Shown piece after piece: positions 17,442-27,710 of a stretch of 64,000 bases of DNA (position 1 is the stretch's first letter; the number at the start of each line of letters is the position of its first letter). Position numbers and translations under genes: made by a program. Origin of the DNA: an uncultured Bacteroides sp. (GTDB taxonomy: Bacteria; Bacteroidota; Bacteroidia; Bacteroidales; Bacteroidaceae). The DNA lies in contig CALULL010000011.1 in NCBI GenBank assembly GCA_944321465.1, forward strand, positions 1 through 64,000, read 5' to 3'. Under the pieces are notes generated by a model. The model saw only the letters and a list, made by a program, of their open reading frames with translations, searched no databases and was not told the origin of the DNA.

Positions 17442-18782
17442 TCAGCTGAAGAAGCGTTCGATGTCCTTTATCATCATGCTCTGGCAGAACACGACCACGT
17501 GGTCGCCGGGCAGGATGTTCGTGTCGCCCATCACCACCACGCCCTTGCCGTCGCGTATCAGGCCGCCGATGGTGGTCCCCTTGGGCAGGCCGAGGTCCTT
17601 GACGGGGTGGTGCGTGATGCGCGAACCGGCCTTGACGGTGAACTCGGCCACGTCGGCGTTGGCAAACGTCAGGCACTTCACGTTGCTCACGTCGGCATCG
17701 AGCATCATCTGGTAGATGTGGCTGGCGGCGATGAGCTTCTTGTTGATGACGGTGCCTATGTCGAGGCTCTCGGCCATGCCTATGTAGTCGATGTTCTCCA
17801 CCTCGGCCACAGTCTTCTTAACGCCCATGCGCTTGGCCGACAGGCAGGCCAGGATGTTGGTTTCCGAGCTGCCCGTCAGGGCCACGAAGGCTTCGGTGTG
17901 CTCCAGCCCCTCGTCCATCAGCAGGCCCAGGTCGCGCCCGTCGCCGTTGATGACCATGAAGCGGCTGTCCAGCACCTTTGCCAGGCGGTGACAGCGGTTG
18001 AGGTCGCTCTCTATGATTTTGACGTGCTGATAGTCGGGGACGTACTGGGCCGTGCGGGCGGCTATGCGGCTGCCGCCCATAATCATGATGTTGTTCACGT
18101 CGGCATAGTCTTCCTTGCCGGTTATCTTTCGGATGTAGGGGATGTACTTGCGTGTGGTGGTGAAGTAGACCAGGTCGTTGTGGTGCACGGCATCGCTTCC
18201 GCGCGGTATCAGCGTCTCCTGCCCGCGCTTGATGGCCACCACGTGATAGGGCAGGTCGGGACCTCCCAGCTTGAAGAAGGGCACGTCGACGATTTCGGCG
18301 TTCTGCCTCACCTTGACACCCAGCAAAATCAGCGCACCGCCGCAGAACTCCCACCACTGGCGTATCCAGCTCATGCGCACCGAGGCCACGATTTCCTTGG
18401 CCGCCAGCAGCTCGGGGTAAATCAGGGAGTCGACGCCCATCTTCTTGAAGAAGTCGCTATTTTTGGGCTTAAGGTACTCGTCGTTGTCGATGCGGGCCAC
18501 CGTCTTCTGCGCCCCCAGGCTGCGTGCCAGCATCGAGGCCGTCACGTTGCGGCTCTCGTCGGGGGTGACGGCTATGAAGAGGTCGGCACCGCCCACGCCC
18601 ACCTCGCGCAGACCTGCGATGGAGGTAGGCGAGGCCGTGACGGTCATCAGGTCGAAGTTGGAGCTGAGCGCGCTCAGGCTGTCACTGTTCTCGTCCATCA
18701 GGACGATGTTCTGCTTCTCACGCGAAAGTAGTTTTGCCAAGTGTGTACCCACAGCACCGGCACCGGCTATCACTATGTTCAT
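17442..18782 (-). CDS. trkA: Trk-type K+ uptake regulator TrkA (two RCK domains)
   Basis: This 446-aa cytoplasmic protein gates the TrkH/TrkG potassium channel in response to nucleotides. It has two tandem RCK units. The first starts with the Rossmann motif IAGAGAVGTHLAKLLS at the N-terminus; the second starts at about residue 230 with IMIMGGSRIAARTAQYV, and each is followed by a TrkA-C domain. It lies 140 bp downstream of dxs. In related Bacteroidales I recall trkH following trkA; here the next genes are the RiPP operon, and no trkH is in the window. Confidence 0.95.
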   Translation of the reverse strand: MNIVIAGAGAVGTHLAKLLSREKQNIVLMDENSDSLSALSSNFDLMTVTASPTSIAGLREVGVGGADLFIAVTPDESRNVTASMLARSLGAQKTVARIDNDEYLKPKNSDFFKKMGVDSLIYPELLAAKEIVASVRMSWIRQWWEFCGGALILLGVKVRQNAEIVDVPFFKLGGPDLPYHVVAIKRGQETLIPRGSDAVHHNDLVYFTTTRKYIPYIRKITGKEDYADVNNIMIMGGSRIAARTAQYVPDYQHVKIIESDLNRCHRLAKVLDSRFMVINGDGRDLGLLMDEGLEHTEAFVALTGSSETNILACLSAKRMGVKKTVAEVENIDYIGMAESLDIGTVINKKLIAASHIYQMMLDADVSNVKCLTFANADVAEFTVKAGSRITHHPVKDLGLPKGTTIGGLIRDGKGVVVMGDTNILPGDHVVVFCQSMMIKDIERFFS

Positions 18783-18922
18783 AGAATTTCAGGTTGTTGT
18801 TTCGTTTTGTTTCTGTCCGTCGTGCCGCCCGTCCCGGATGCCCCGCCCGCCGACAGGCGACGAACCACGCGGGCTCCCCCACCGGCCTTGGCCTGCGCCC
18901 GTCCCGGCAGGCGGAGGGACGG

Positions 18923-20845
18923 CTATGTCGGTTTGTCGCCACGCGCCACCCGGGTTATTGCCCTGGCTATGCCCTCTTCGTCCATGCCGCACAGGCGGTA
19001 AAGCTCGGACACAGCCCCGTGCTCCACGAAACGGTCAGGCACACCCACGCGGCAGACGCGCGGCGCATAGCCACAGTCGGCCATGAACTCAAGCACGGCA
19101 CTGCCCATGCCTCCCTTCAGAACGCCGTCCTCCACCGTAACCAGGCGCGAGAAGCGGCGGCCTACTTCGTGAAGCAGGTCCTCGTCGAGCGGCTTCAGGA
19201 AGCGCAAATCATAGTGGGCCACCGACAAACCCTGTTCGCGCTCGACGCGACCGATGGCCCGTGCCGCCAGATTGCCTATCGGACCAAGGCTGATGACGGC
19301 CACGTCGGTCCCGTCCTTCAGCCGCCGACCTTTGCCCACGGGTATCTCCTCGAAGGGGCAATGCCAGTCGACCAGCACGCCGCGCCCACGGGGATAGCGG
19401 ATGACAAAAGGCCCTTTGTCAGGCAGTTGGGCGGTGTACATCAGCCGTCGCAGTTCGTGCTCGTCCAGCGGAGAGGCTATGGTGAGGTTCGGGATGGGAC
19501 GGAAGTAAGCGAGGTCGAACACGCCGTGATGCGTAGGCCCGTCCTCCCCCACCAGCCCGGCCCGGTCGAGGCACAGCACCACGGGCAGGCGCAGGAGGGC
19601 AATGTCGTGTATCACGTTGTCGTAGGCCCGCTGCATGAAGCTGGAGTAGATGTTGCAGAAGGGCTGCAGCCCTTCCTTGGCCATCCCGCCCGAGAAGGTC
19701 GCCGCGTGGCCCTCGGCTATGCCGACATCGAACGCACGTTCGGGCATGGACTCCATCAGCAGATTCATGGAACAGCCGGTGGACATGGCCGGGGTGACCC
19801 CTACGATGCGCGGGTTCTGGCGTGCCAGCTCGACAAGGGTCTTGCCGAACACATCCTGGAACAGGGGAGGCTGCCCGGCGCAGTCGGCCACCAGCCGCTC
19901 GCCCGTCACGGGGTCGAACCGCCCCGGGGCGTGCCATTTGCCCGGTTCCTTCTCGGCCTGTGCGAAGCCCTTGCCCTTCACCGTGTGCAGATGCAAGAGC
20001 TTAGGCCCCTTCATGTCCTTTATCTCGCGCAGGACGCGGGCAAGGTTGCGCACGTCGTGGCCGTCTATAGGCCCGAAGTAGCGGATGTTCATCCCCTCGA
20101 AGATGTTCTGCTGCTGGGCCAGGAGCGACTTCAGGCTGTTTGCAAGGCGGATGAGGGCCTTGCGCCGCTCGTCGTTGAGTACGCCCATGCGGAAGAGCAA
20201 CTTCGCCGCCCGGAAGCGGAACTGGTTGTAGACGTTGGACGTAGTAAGGTTGAACAAGTAACGCTTCATTCCGCCCACGCTGCGGTCTATGGACATGTCG
20301 TTGTCGTTGAGGACTATCAGTAGGTCGTTGGGGGTAGACGAAGTGTTGTTCAGCCCTTCAAAGGCCAGGCCGCCGCTCATGCTGCCGTCGCCGATGACGG
20401 CCACGACGTGACGGTCGGTCTCGCCCTTGCGGGCAGCCGCCACGGCCATGCCCAGGGCGGCGGATATGGAGTTGGAAGCGTGCCCGCAGGCGAAAGCATC
20501 GTACTCGCTCTCTTCGGGCGAGGGGAAGGGGCGGATGCCGCCCAGCTTCCTATTGGTGCAAAAAAGGTCGCGGCGGCCTGTCAGTATTTTGTGGCCGTAT
20601 GCCTGATGTCCTACGTCCCACACGATGCGGTCGTAGGGAGTATTGAAGACATAGTGCAGAGCCACCGTCAGCTCCACCGTTCCCATGCTGGCGGCAAAGT
20701 GGCCGGGATTGCGTGCGAGTTCTTCTATGATATCTTGCCTCAGTTCCTTACAGACCTCCGGCAGTTGGTCTACGCTCAGCCGACGCAGGTCTTCCGGGGA
20801 GTCGATGGTGTTCAGCAAGCTGTATTTTGTCAGATCTGATAGCAT
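18923..20845 (-). CDS. dxs: 1-deoxy-D-xylulose-5-phosphate synthase
   Basis: This thiamine-diphosphate enzyme condenses pyruvate and glyceraldehyde 3-phosphate in the first step of the MEP isoprenoid pathway. The 640-aa protein has [12 protein letters not shown], the ThDP/Mg2+ motif [16 protein letters not shown], and the transketolase-like central and C-terminal domains with [14 protein letters not shown]. The start at 20845 ([11 protein letters not shown]) matches the family N-terminus; a longer open frame would run through the upstream repeat element and is rejected. A TACTTTTG box lies 28 bp upstream. Its product feeds quinone side chains, relevant to menA and complex I. Confidence 0.96.
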   Translation of the reverse strand: MLSDLTKYSLLNTIDSPEDLRRLSVDQLPEVCKELRQDIIEELARNPGHFAASMGTVELTVALHYVFNTPYDRIVWDVGHQAYGHKILTGRRDLFCTNRKLGGIRPFPSPEESEYDAFACGHASNSISAALGMAVAAARKGETDRHVVAVIGDGSMSGGLAFEGLNNTSSTPNDLLIVLNDNDMSIDRSVGGMKRYLFNLTTSNVYNQFRFRAAKLLFRMGVLNDERRKALIRLANSLKSLLAQQQNIFEGMNIRYFGPIDGHDVRNLARVLREIKDMKGPKLLHLHTVKGKGFAQAEKEPGKWHAPGRFDPVTGERLVADCAGQPPLFQDVFGKTLVELARQNPRIVGVTPAMSTGCSMNLLMESMPERAFDVGIAEGHAATFSGGMAKEGLQPFCNIYSSFMQRAYDNVIHDIALLRLPVVLCLDRAGLVGEDGPTHHGVFDLAYFRPIPNLTIASPLDEHELRRLMYTAQLPDKGPFVIRYPRGRGVLVDWHCPFEEIPVGKGRRLKDGTDVAVISLGPIGNLAARAIGRVEREQGLSVAHYDLRFLKPLDEDLLHEVGRRFSRLVTVEDGVLKGGMGSAVLEFMADCGYAPRVCRVGVPDRFVEHGAVSELYRLCGMDEEGIARAITRVARGDKPT

Positions 20846-20872
20846 TAAATGTACGGCAATTATTACAAAACG

Positions 20873-20880
20873 CAAAAGTA
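20873..20880 (-). promoter_or_regulatory. TAnnTTTG -7 box, dxs
   Basis: TACTTTTG on the minus strand, 28 bp upstream of the dxs ATG. The spacing is plausible for a short leader. The -33 box is not convincing. Confidence 0.45.
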
Positions 20881-20962
20881 GCAAAAGAATGCTTACGCTC
20901 TTACCTTTCTGCCGTTTTTTTAACCCACGCACGCACGTTCCATCTCTCCACACCGCCCGGCG

Positions 20963-21050
20963 GAGTGCATCTGCGCCCGCCCGGGAGCGCACCTGCGCCC
21001 GCACGGGAGCACACCTATGCCCGCACGGGGGCGCACCTGTGCCCGCACGG
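20963..21050. repeat. 88-bp 4x22 element D
   Basis: Units start at 20963, 20985, 21007 and 21029, all in ACC orientation except the first (ATCTGCGCCC, ACCTGCGCCC, ACCTATGCCC, ACCTGTGCCC). The last three units share the linker GCACGG. It lies between the cdsA stop and the dxs promoter. Confidence 0.72.
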
Positions 21051-21193
21051 TGGCTACAGACCGTGAAGAAACGCCCCGCGCTGCGGAGCAAAGCCTGCCA
21101 ACCGTCCCAAGCGGAAGCGCACAGCAAAAAGTCCGCCCCCGGACAAGATGCCGGGAAGCGGACCACAGAGTATATGACTATGGAAAACGCCTG

Positions 21194-22033
21194 TCAATAC
21201 AAATCGAAAGCCAACAGATAGACTGCGGCGGCAGGAATGGCCATCAGGGAACTGTCGAAGCGGTCGAGCAGGCCGCCGTGTCCCGGCAGGATGTTGCCGG
21301 AGTCCTTGATGCCATAGTGGCGTTTGAGAAGCGACTCCGTCAGGTCGCCCCACGTGCCGAATACCACCACGACAACCGACAGCCCTACCCATTGTCCCCA
21401 CGACATAAAGGGGCAGAACCGGGCAAACACCAGGGAGGCCGCGACGGCAAACACCGCACCCCCGATGCTGCCTTCCCACGACTTCTTGGGCGAGATGCGC
21501 TCGAACAGGCGATGACGGCCCAGCAGCGACCCGACGCAATAGGCCCCGGTGTCGCTCAGCCAAAGGAAGACAAACACCGACAAGGGGAGCAACGGCTCGT
21601 AGACGACGCTACTGGCAGCCGGGTCGACCCGGAAAGCCAGCATGCAGAGAAGGGAGAACGGCATCGCCACATATACCTGGCTAAGCACCGTGTAGGCCCA
21701 GTTGCCCACCGGGTCCTTCCGCTTCAGGTACAGTTCCGACACCAGCAGATAAAGCAGCAGAGCCACATAGGGCAGAAACACGCGGGCATCCGAGGCAAGG
21801 GTGCAACAGGCCATCGCGCCCAGGAACAGATAGGCCCCGCCCAGCGAAGTGATGGCCACGTTGACCCGCACCCCGCCGTAAGCGTTCGCCAGCGAGGAGA
21901 ACTCGCGGACGGCCAATGCTGTAATCAGGGCGAACAACACGGCGAAAGGGATGGGCCCCGCCAAGATGCAGCCCACCATCACCACGACAAACAGGATGCC
22001 CGTCACCGAGCGTTTCACCAGGTTGCTGCTCAT
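21194..22033 (-). CDS. cdsA: Phosphatidate cytidylyltransferase
   Basis: This 279-aa polytopic membrane enzyme makes CDP-diacylglycerol from phosphatidate and CTP, the branch point of phospholipid synthesis. The C-terminal signature SDTGAYCVGSLLGRHRLFERISPKKSWEGSIGG contains the conserved Asp and Lys residues of the CdsA family. Its start overlaps the ftsH stop (ATGA), so it is translationally coupled to ftsH. It is the last gene of the rsfS-ftsH-cdsA unit. Confidence 0.95.
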   Translation of the reverse strand: MSSNLVKRSVTGILFVVVMVGCILAGPIPFAVLFALITALAVREFSSLANAYGGVRVNVAITSLGGAYLFLGAMACCTLASDARVFLPYVALLLYLLVSELYLKRKDPVGNWAYTVLSQVYVAMPFSLLCMLAFRVDPAASSVVYEPLLPLSVFVFLWLSDTGAYCVGSLLGRHRLFERISPKKSWEGSIGGAVFAVAASLVFARFCPFMSWGQWVGLSVVVVVFGTWGDLTESLLKRHYGIKDSGNILPGHGGLLDRFDSSLMAIPAAAVYLLAFDLY

Positions 22034-24147
22034 GCTTCTTCCTTTTTAGAGGTTTCCTCCGACGGTTCCTGCCCTTTCGGAGCAGCCTCCGGCTTGTCTC
22101 CGGGACGGTCGTCCGAGGTGTTCTGTTCTTCTTCGGATTTCACTTTCCGCTCGGCTTCCAAGGCTCGCCGGGCCTGTTGCTCCTCGGCCGCCTTCAGTTC
22201 GGCCGAAGTACGGTTGGCAGTGAATATCTCTTCCGAGCGCGATGTCCAAGGCCGTTTGCCAAAGATGCGTTCCACGTCCTCGGCAAAGATAACCTCTTTC
22301 TCGATGAGCAGCTGCGCCAGTTTGTTGTGCCCTTCCTTATGCTCGGACAAGATGCGCTTGGCCCGCTCGTACTGTTCGTTCACCATCTTCTTCACTTCGT
22401 TGTCTATCAGCTCGGCAGTGCGCTCGCTGTAGGGGCGGTTGAACGCATACTCGTTGTTCGTATAGTAACAGAGGTTGGGCAAGGCATCGCTCATGCCCAG
22501 ATAGGCAATCATGCCGTAAGCCTGCTTGGTGACACGCTCCAGGTCGTTCATTGCCCCCGAAGAGATGCGTCCCAGGAACAGGTCTTCGGCCGCACGGCCA
22601 CCCAGCGTGGCGCACATCTCGTCCAGCATCTGTTCCTTGGTCGTAATCTGACGCTCCTCGGGCAAATACCAGGCTGCACCCAAGGCACGTCCACGCGGCA
22701 CGATGGTGACCTTAATCAACGGATTGGCATACTCCAGCATCCACGAAATGCTGGCATGTCCGGCCTCGTGGATGGCAATGGAACGTCGCTCTTCCTCGGT
22801 AGTTATCTTGGTCTTTTTCTCCAGTCCGCCCACGATGCGGTCTATGGCATCGAGGAAATCCTGCTTTCCCACGAACTTCTTTCCGTGACGTGCGGCAATC
22901 AAGGCCGCCTCGTTGCACACGTTGGCAATGTCGGCACCCGAGAAACCGGGAGTCTGCCGCGCCAGCAGGTCGATGTCCACCGTATCGTCTATCTTGATGG
23001 GGCGCAGATGCACGCCGAATACTTCCTTGCGTTCGTTCAGGTCGGGCAGGTCGACGTAAATCTGCCTGTCAAAGCGTCCGGCACGCAGCAGGGCCTTGTC
23101 CAGCACATCCACCCGGTTGGTAGCAGCCAAGATGATGATGCCGCTGTTCGAACCAAAGCCGTCCATCTCGGTAAGGAGCTGGTTCAGCGTGTTCTCCCGT
23201 TCGTCGTTACCGCCCATAGCAGCCGCCTTGGAACGGGCACGGCCCACAGCGTCGATTTCGTCAATGAACACGATGCAGGGAGCCTTTTCCTTAGCCTGAC
23301 GGAACAGGTCGCGCACGCGCGAGGCACCCACTCCCACGAACATCTCCACGAAGTCCGACCCGGCCAGCGAGAAGAACGGCACGTTGGCCTCACCGGCAAC
23401 AGCTTTGGCCAGCAGCGTTTTACCCGTTCCCGGAGGGCCTACCAGCAAGGCACCTTTGGGTATTTTGCCACCCAGCTCCGTGTACTTCTGGGGCTGTTTG
23501 AGAAACTCCACTATCTCTTCTACCTCTTGTTTGGCACCGGCCAGCCCTGCCACATCCTTGAAGGTGACCTTCACGTTGGAGCCTTTCTCGAAAAGTTGGG
23601 CCTTGGACTTGCCCACGTTGAAGATGCCGCCACCGACACCGCCACCTCCGCCGCTCCAACGGCGCGACAAGTAGAACCAGAAGCCTATGAGCAGGGCCAG
23701 AGGCAAGATTTGCCACAGGATAGCAGCCAGGTAGTTGCGCTTCTTCTCGTAGCTGTCCGACCCGTCGAAGTGGCCGTTGTCGCGCTCGGCCTGTAGGAAC
23801 TGCGAGAGCGACTCGCGCGAGGGTGCCTCGGTCGTTATCAGAGGAGAACGACCGACTTTGGCCGAATCGGCCCCGAAGACCGCTGCCACGCTGCCAGGCT
23901 TGATGTAGGCTTCGACCGAGCTATCGTCGTAGCCTATCACCTTCTGGACATAGCCGTTGCGCACATACTGCTGAAACTCGTTATAAGCCACCTCGCGGCT
24001 CGCGCCGCTGCCGTCGTTCGTGAACCACAGCGCGGCTATCATAATAAGCACAATCATGTAGAGCCAGTTCAGACTGAACCGAGGCATGTTGGGCCTGCCA
24101 GGCTGCGGCTTACCGTTGCGGTTGTTTGTCTGTTGTTCCATATTCAT
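22030..24147 (-). CDS. ftsH: ATP-dependent zinc metalloprotease FtsH
   Basis: This 705-aa membrane-anchored AAA+ protease degrades misfolded and regulatory membrane proteins. A first helix spans residues 28-42 and a second about 138-160. The AAA domain has Walker A GPPGTGKT (237-244), Walker B VFIDEIDA and a second region of homology. The zinc-binding HEAGH is at 460-464. A C-terminal tail rich in Glu, Lys and Pro follows the protease domain. It starts 5 bp after rsfS. All catalytic residues are intact. Confidence 0.97.
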   Translation of the reverse strand: MNMEQQTNNRNGKPQPGRPNMPRFSLNWLYMIVLIMIAALWFTNDGSGASREVAYNEFQQYVRNGYVQKVIGYDDSSVEAYIKPGSVAAVFGADSAKVGRSPLITTEAPSRESLSQFLQAERDNGHFDGSDSYEKKRNYLAAILWQILPLALLIGFWFYLSRRWSGGGGGVGGGIFNVGKSKAQLFEKGSNVKVTFKDVAGLAGAKQEVEEIVEFLKQPQKYTELGGKIPKGALLVGPPGTGKTLLAKAVAGEANVPFFSLAGSDFVEMFVGVGASRVRDLFRQAKEKAPCIVFIDEIDAVGRARSKAAAMGGNDERENTLNQLLTEMDGFGSNSGIIILAATNRVDVLDKALLRAGRFDRQIYVDLPDLNERKEVFGVHLRPIKIDDTVDIDLLARQTPGFSGADIANVCNEAALIAARHGKKFVGKQDFLDAIDRIVGGLEKKTKITTEEERRSIAIHEAGHASISWMLEYANPLIKVTIVPRGRALGAAWYLPEERQITTKEQMLDEMCATLGGRAAEDLFLGRISSGAMNDLERVTKQAYGMIAYLGMSDALPNLCYYTNNEYAFNRPYSERTAELIDNEVKKMVNEQYERAKRILSEHKEGHNKLAQLLIEKEVIFAEDVERIFGKRPWTSRSEEIFTANRTSAELKAAEEQQARRALEAERKVKSEEEQNTSDDRPGDKPEAAPKGQEPSEETSKKEEA

Positions 24148-24152
24148 ACGCG

Positions 24153-24512
24153 TCAGTCAAGATCCGGGATTGTTGTCAGCTGGGCATCGGCCCACAAATG
24201 TTCCAAGTCGTAGAACGCGCGGGTCTCAGGCAAGAACACGTGGACCAGTACGTCAGCATAGTCCATAGCCACCCACTCGGCATTGCGCAAGCCGTCGATA
24301 CCATAGGGCTTCAGCGACGCTTTCTTGCGCGTACTGTCCTTTACGGAATCTACGATTGCACCAACCTGACTGGGCGAGTTTCCCTGGCAAATGACGAAAT
24401 AGCTACAGATGGTGTCCTCTATCTGGGTGAGGTCTGCGACAACGATGTTTTTTCCTTTCTTTTCCTGTATTCCTTCGGTTATGTGTTTAATGAGGTCTTT
24501 TGTCTCGTTCAT
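24153..24512 (-). CDS. rsfS: Ribosome silencing factor RsfS
   Basis: RsfS binds ribosomal protein uL14 and blocks subunit joining under nutrient limitation. The protein is 119 aa from the start at 24512 (MNETKDLIKHITEGIQEKKG), which gives the usual length. Family blocks DTICSYFVICQGNSPSQVGAIVDSV and EWVAMDYADVLVHVF are present. A longer open frame with 19 extra residues crosses the promoter box and is rejected. The gene heads the rsfS-ftsH-cdsA operon, as in other Bacteroidales. Confidence 0.94.
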   Translation of the reverse strand: MNETKDLIKHITEGIQEKKGKNIVVADLTQIEDTICSYFVICQGNSPSQVGAIVDSVKDSTRKKASLKPYGIDGLRNAEWVAMDYADVLVHVFLPETRAFYDLEHLWADAQLTTIPDLD

Positions 24513-24548
24513 CAAAAATACGGTTTGGTTACTACTAAAAATGGTTGA

Positions 24549-24556
24549 CAAAGATA
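24549..24556 (-). promoter_or_regulatory. TAnnTTTG -7 box, rsfS-ftsH-cdsA
   Basis: TATCTTTG on the minus strand, 36 bp upstream of the rsfS ATG. It is a strong match and fits transcription of the three-gene unit. Confidence 0.55.
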
Positions 24557-24932
24557 CGCCGTTTTCCATTAAGACGCACAGAAAAACAAAAAAACTATCT
24601 CTTTTTTTTCTTTTTTAGGTAAGGCATGTACATAGTACAAGACCCGGCCAGCCATATTCCCGGAAACCTGTCGGGAAAAAGCCGACGGACAAAGCCCTTA
24701 CGCCCCGACCAAGAGGAGCACATCAACAGCCGCGGACAATCTGCTACGGAAGAAGGCGGAATGCTTACATCGTGCCCGCCTTTCGGACAAAGGGCTGACA
24801 CGTCATCGGGCAGAAAAGCCCCGGGCAGCAACGCCGGACACCCGCCGAAGGGCGCAGCCGGAGACGGGCGCACCTGTGTCCGCCCCGAGAAAAGCGACGC
24901 GCGGCGAGGGGACGGACCGTCTTTCCGTCCGC

Positions 24933-25020
24933 CCGCCAAGGACAGTCCCCGGGCAGGCAGACCTGCACCCCTGCCAGCCGACAGGAACAGCAGCCCGGAA
25001 GCTCACCTCTGCTCCAACAC
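24933..25020. repeat. Degenerate 88-bp 4x22 element E
   Basis: Four units in 22-bp register (24933, 24955, 24977, 24999) keep the AGG or ACC centre but have lost much of the flanking palindrome. A further single unit (GCACCTGTGTCC) lies at 24866-24887. The rest of 24570-25280 holds no supported gene; long open frames here are explained by high GC. Confidence 0.35.
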
Positions 25021-25291
25021 AAGCGGCCTTCCGAAGCTTTCTCACATTTCTGTTTTCGCCCGTTTTTCGGGCCTTTCGCACGCTAATCACCTAGCTGTGA
25101 GCCGAATGTCGTCTCAGAATTTCAAAAAACGCAGCCCTCCCCCACCCCGGCAGCAAACAACGCAACCACGGACAACGGCAAAAGCAAAATGTCAATCTGA
25201 CACCCGGCTGCCCCCGTGCCCGCAAACCGCCGTCCGCCCCCGGGCACAGAGGCGGGAAAAACTTTTTTCAGAAAAAAAAACGGCAAAAACA

Positions 25292-25321
25292 TTTGGAGTT
25301 CGGAAAAAGTTCGTACCTTTG
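25292..25321 (+). promoter_or_regulatory. Promoter of tRNA-Gln
   Basis: A -33 TTTG at 25292-25295 and a -7 TACCTTTG at 25314-25321 are 18 bp apart, close to the Bacteroidetes consensus. The tRNA begins 36 bp downstream. Confidence 0.65.
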
Positions 25322-25356
25322 CAACCGCAAACGAAAGGGGAACACCCCGAGATGTT

Positions 25357-25428
25357 TGGGCTATGGTGTAATGGTAACACTACAGATTCTGGTCCTGTCA
25401 TTCCTGGTTCGAGTCCAGGTAGCCCAAC
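25357..25428 (+). tRNA. tRNA-Gln (anticodon CTG)
   Basis: The sequence folds as a cloverleaf: acceptor TGGGCTA with TAGCCCA, D-stem GTGT with ACAC, anticodon loop TTCTGGT giving CTG, and T-arm CCTGG-TTCGAGT-CCAGG. The last anticodon-stem pair is A-C, a mismatch. CCA is not encoded. It has its own promoter and is followed by a hairpin terminator. Confidence 0.93.
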
Positions 25429-25430
25429 AA

Positions 25431-25470
25431 ACCGAGCGGAAGCCGAAAGGTTTCCGCTCGGCTTGTTATT
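25431..25470 (+). terminator. Terminator of tRNA-Gln
   Basis: CCGAGCGGAA pairs with TTTCCGCTCGG around a short loop, followed by TTGTTATT. It directly follows the tRNA. Confidence 0.7.
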
Positions 25471-25553
25471 GCGCCCCACCCCGCCGCACAAGGTACGGAG
25501 GAGGCAGGGGGGCACAACCGTCCGGCAGGCGCGACCGGACCGAAGTGCGGTGG

Positions 25554-26918
25554 TCACAGCCCGTTCACCCAGGCGGCAATGGCGGCCAGCACCTCGGGCG
25601 ACAGGGTCTCCTCGATGCTGCCATACTCGGAAACGTTGCCCGTAGTGCAGTGCTGAAAGAGGTGATTCAGGCCGGGATACTCCCTGACCACCGTCCGGCT
25701 GTCCGGCGGAAGCAGTCTCCGCAGGACGGCGAGATTGGGCGCGGCGGCCACCTGACAGTCGAGGCTGCCGTTGAGCGCCAGTACGGGACAGCGCGTGGCG
25801 GCAATGTCGTCCGCAGGGTCGTAGGCGATGAAGTAGTCCAGCCAGGCGTTGCGCTCGGCAAGGCAATGGCTCAGGTTGCCCACAGCCTCGGGCGGCAGCT
25901 GGGCACCCACGGCTGTGGCAAGGCTGTCGGCCAGGAAGGCGGCATCGGTGACGGGCAACCCGGCCCGACGATAGTCGAGGACGGCACGCAACGCCCGGCA
26001 GTAGTCATCGCACAGCGTCGGGGGCACCCCGCTTGCACGCAATCCCATGCGGTTTTGCTCCAACAGAATGCTGTCGCCCCTGACGGCGTTGCCCGCCAGA
26101 CTGACGACGAAGCCCACTTTGCCGGGATGGCGGCTGGCCAGCATGAAGGCTATCAGGCCCCCTTCGCTATGTCCCAGCACACCGATGCGTGCAAACCGCT
26201 GTGTACTTTCCAGATAGTTGAGCCCGGCCAAGGCATCCGCCATGTTGTCAAAAGTGGTGCGTCCTTCGGCCTTGCCGGTGGAGCAGCCCACGCCCCGGTC
26301 GTCGCACCGCAGGGTAGCTATGCCGTTGCGGGCCAGGTAGTCGGCCAGGACAAGGAAGGGCTTGTGTCCGAACAGTTCCTCGTCGCGGTTCTGCTGTCCG
26401 CTGCCCGTCACGAGGAGAATGGCTGTCGCGGGGCGACTCCCGTCGTAGCCTACGGGCAGGGTGAGCGTGCCGCAGAGGGTGTTGCCGTCGGTCCCGTTGG
26501 GAAAGGCCACCTCCTGCATCTCGTACGGATAGGGAGGCCGGGGCGTCTGAGGTCGCCTCAGCTCGACGCTTCCGGGCTGCAGGGTGAGGGGCAGGGACAT
26601 GCCCAGCTGCGTGAAGTGCCCTTCGATGCGCCCCTCGCGAAGCCTTCCGCAGTAGGTTGCCCCGAGGGCCGGAAACGCGACGGACACCGAGTCGCCTTGC
26701 AAGTATTGCACGACAGCAGGCAGACCCTTCGCGCCCTGGTCGGGACTGTCCATGAGGCAGGTGGGCCGTCCGCCGTCATCGTGCGCAAAGTGGAATACGA
26801 GGTTCAGTTTGCTGGGACCCGCGCTGAGCAGGCCCTTCCAGCTGCCGTCTATCGACTGGGAATGCAAGCCCGCAGCAAGGGCGCACAGCAGGACGAGAAG
26901 GGAGAGTTGCTTTTTCAT
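25554..26918 (-). CDS. Secreted alpha/beta hydrolase (S33-like)
   Basis: This 454-aa protein has a Sec signal peptide (MKKQLSLLVLLCALAAGLHSQ), a roughly 120-residue N-terminal beta-rich domain and a C-terminal alpha/beta hydrolase domain. The nucleophile elbow is GHSEGG; an Asp in LALNGSLDC and a His in GLNHLFQ complete a plausible catalytic triad. Similar Bacteroides proteins are annotated as esterase or serine aminopeptidase S33-type hydrolases. The substrate is unknown. The start at 26918 is chosen because it begins the signal peptide; the open frame extends 21 codons further upstream. Confidence 0.85.
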   Translation of the reverse strand: MKKQLSLLVLLCALAAGLHSQSIDGSWKGLLSAGPSKLNLVFHFAHDDGGRPTCLMDSPDQGAKGLPAVVQYLQGDSVSVAFPALGATYCGRLREGRIEGHFTQLGMSLPLTLQPGSVELRRPQTPRPPYPYEMQEVAFPNGTDGNTLCGTLTLPVGYDGSRPATAILLVTGSGQQNRDEELFGHKPFLVLADYLARNGIATLRCDDRGVGCSTGKAEGRTTFDNMADALAGLNYLESTQRFARIGVLGHSEGGLIAFMLASRHPGKVGFVVSLAGNAVRGDSILLEQNRMGLRASGVPPTLCDDYCRALRAVLDYRRAGLPVTDAAFLADSLATAVGAQLPPEAVGNLSHCLAERNAWLDYFIAYDPADDIAATRCPVLALNGSLDCQVAAAPNLAVLRRLLPPDSRTVVREYPGLNHLFQHCTTGNVSEYGSIEETLSPEVLAAIAAWVNGL

Positions 26919-27043
26919 CGTTGCGTGTGTTAAAGAGTTGTATAAGGTATGCAAATGTACGAAGAACGGACAATAAGACAAAGAAGGACGCGTTCTTCTT
27001 CCGAGAAGAACATCACATTTTTGACAAATCGAAAGGAATAGCT

Positions 27044-27319
27044 ATGATTAGACTGAATGTATTCATCGACGTAAAACCCGAGAACCGCGCAGCGGTGCTT
27101 GAGGCAGCCCGCGAACTGGTGGCCTGTTCGCTGAAGGACGAAGGATGTGTGGCCTACGACGTGTTCGAGAGTGCCACACGCAGCAACGTACTGATGATTT
27201 GCGAGACGTGGCGCGACGCCGGGTCGCTCGATGCCCACCAGAAGTCCGCCCACTTCACCACGCTGGTGCCGCGCATAGAGTCGCTGGCTCCCATGAAGTT
27301 GGAGCAGTTCGAGTTCTAA
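27044..27319 (+). CDS. Antibiotic-biosynthesis-monooxygenase (ABM) domain protein
   Basis: This 91-aa single-domain protein starts with MIRLNVFIDVKPENRAAVLEAA and continues with CVAYDVFESATRSNVLMICETWRDAGSLDAHQKSAHF, the dimeric ferredoxin-like fold of the ABM/quinol monooxygenase family (YgiN type). It may act on quinols or other aromatics. The start at 27044 gives the family N-terminus. Its stop codon touches the left end of a MITE-like element, so the native 3' flank has been displaced. Confidence 0.85.
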   Translation: MIRLNVFIDVKPENRAAVLEAARELVACSLKDEGCVAYDVFESATRSNVLMICETWRDAGSLDAHQKSAHFTTLVPRIESLAPMKLEQFEF

Positions 27320-27515
27320 ACCCCAATCGGTCATCAGGCCGCCTGTGTGTGTGTTTGATGGCCTTTCTCCGGCTTTCCAAGCCCTTTCGCCCTGCTGCCG
27401 ACATCTTGTCTGCCGCTTTGTCCCGGCGTAGCCCGCTACGCCTTCGACAAAGGCGACAGCCAATCTGCACGACAACAGGACAAAATCGCTTTGGACTCTA
27501 ATGACCGGTTTGGGT
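27320..27515. mobile_element. 196-bp MITE-like element, copy 2
   Basis: The left end ACCCCAATCGGTCATCAGG and right end TCTAATGACCGGTTTGGGT form imperfect inverted repeats. It has the same length and interior as copies 1 and 3, including CGTAGCCCGCTACG. It begins at the stop codon of the ABM gene. Confidence 0.7.
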
Positions 27516-27549
27516 TACCCCCCCAAGCCGATTGGTCCGAAGCATTGCG

Positions 27550-27592
27550 AAGATGCCGCAAGCCCCCTGCCAGGGCCTTGCGGCATCTTTCC
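27550..27592 (+). terminator. Hairpin terminator between convergent genes
   Basis: AAGATGCCGCAAG (27550-27562) pairs perfectly with CTTGCGGCATCTT (27577-27589), followed by TTCCTTT. It could serve the ABM transcript, which now includes the MITE, and possibly also the converging aldo/keto reductase gene. Confidence 0.65.
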
Positions 27593-27622
27593 TTTCGCCC
27601 GGCGACCCGCCACCGGGCCGAC

Positions 27623-27710
27623 GCGTACACCTTTGCCCGCACGGTGGCACAGGTGTGCTCCCTTGCGGGCAATCCTGTGCCCGCCGACAGGCAGACCTGC
27701 GCCCGGTCTC
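27623..27710. repeat. 88-bp 4x22 element F
   Basis: Units start at 27623, 27645, 27667 and 27689 with cores ACCTTTGCC, AGGTGTGCT, TCCTGTGCC and ACCTGCGCC. The last two bases overlap the stop codon of the aldo/keto reductase gene, so the element abuts the coding sequence. Confidence 0.68.

Noticed and set aside
20846-21166. N-terminal extension of Dxs by 107 residues
   Set aside because: The extension would translate element D and the promoter region; the family N-terminus matches the ATG at 20845.
24626-25645. 339-codon open frame on the plus strand
   Set aside because: It runs through the degenerate repeat element, the tRNA-Gln gene and its terminator; composition is unlike a protein.
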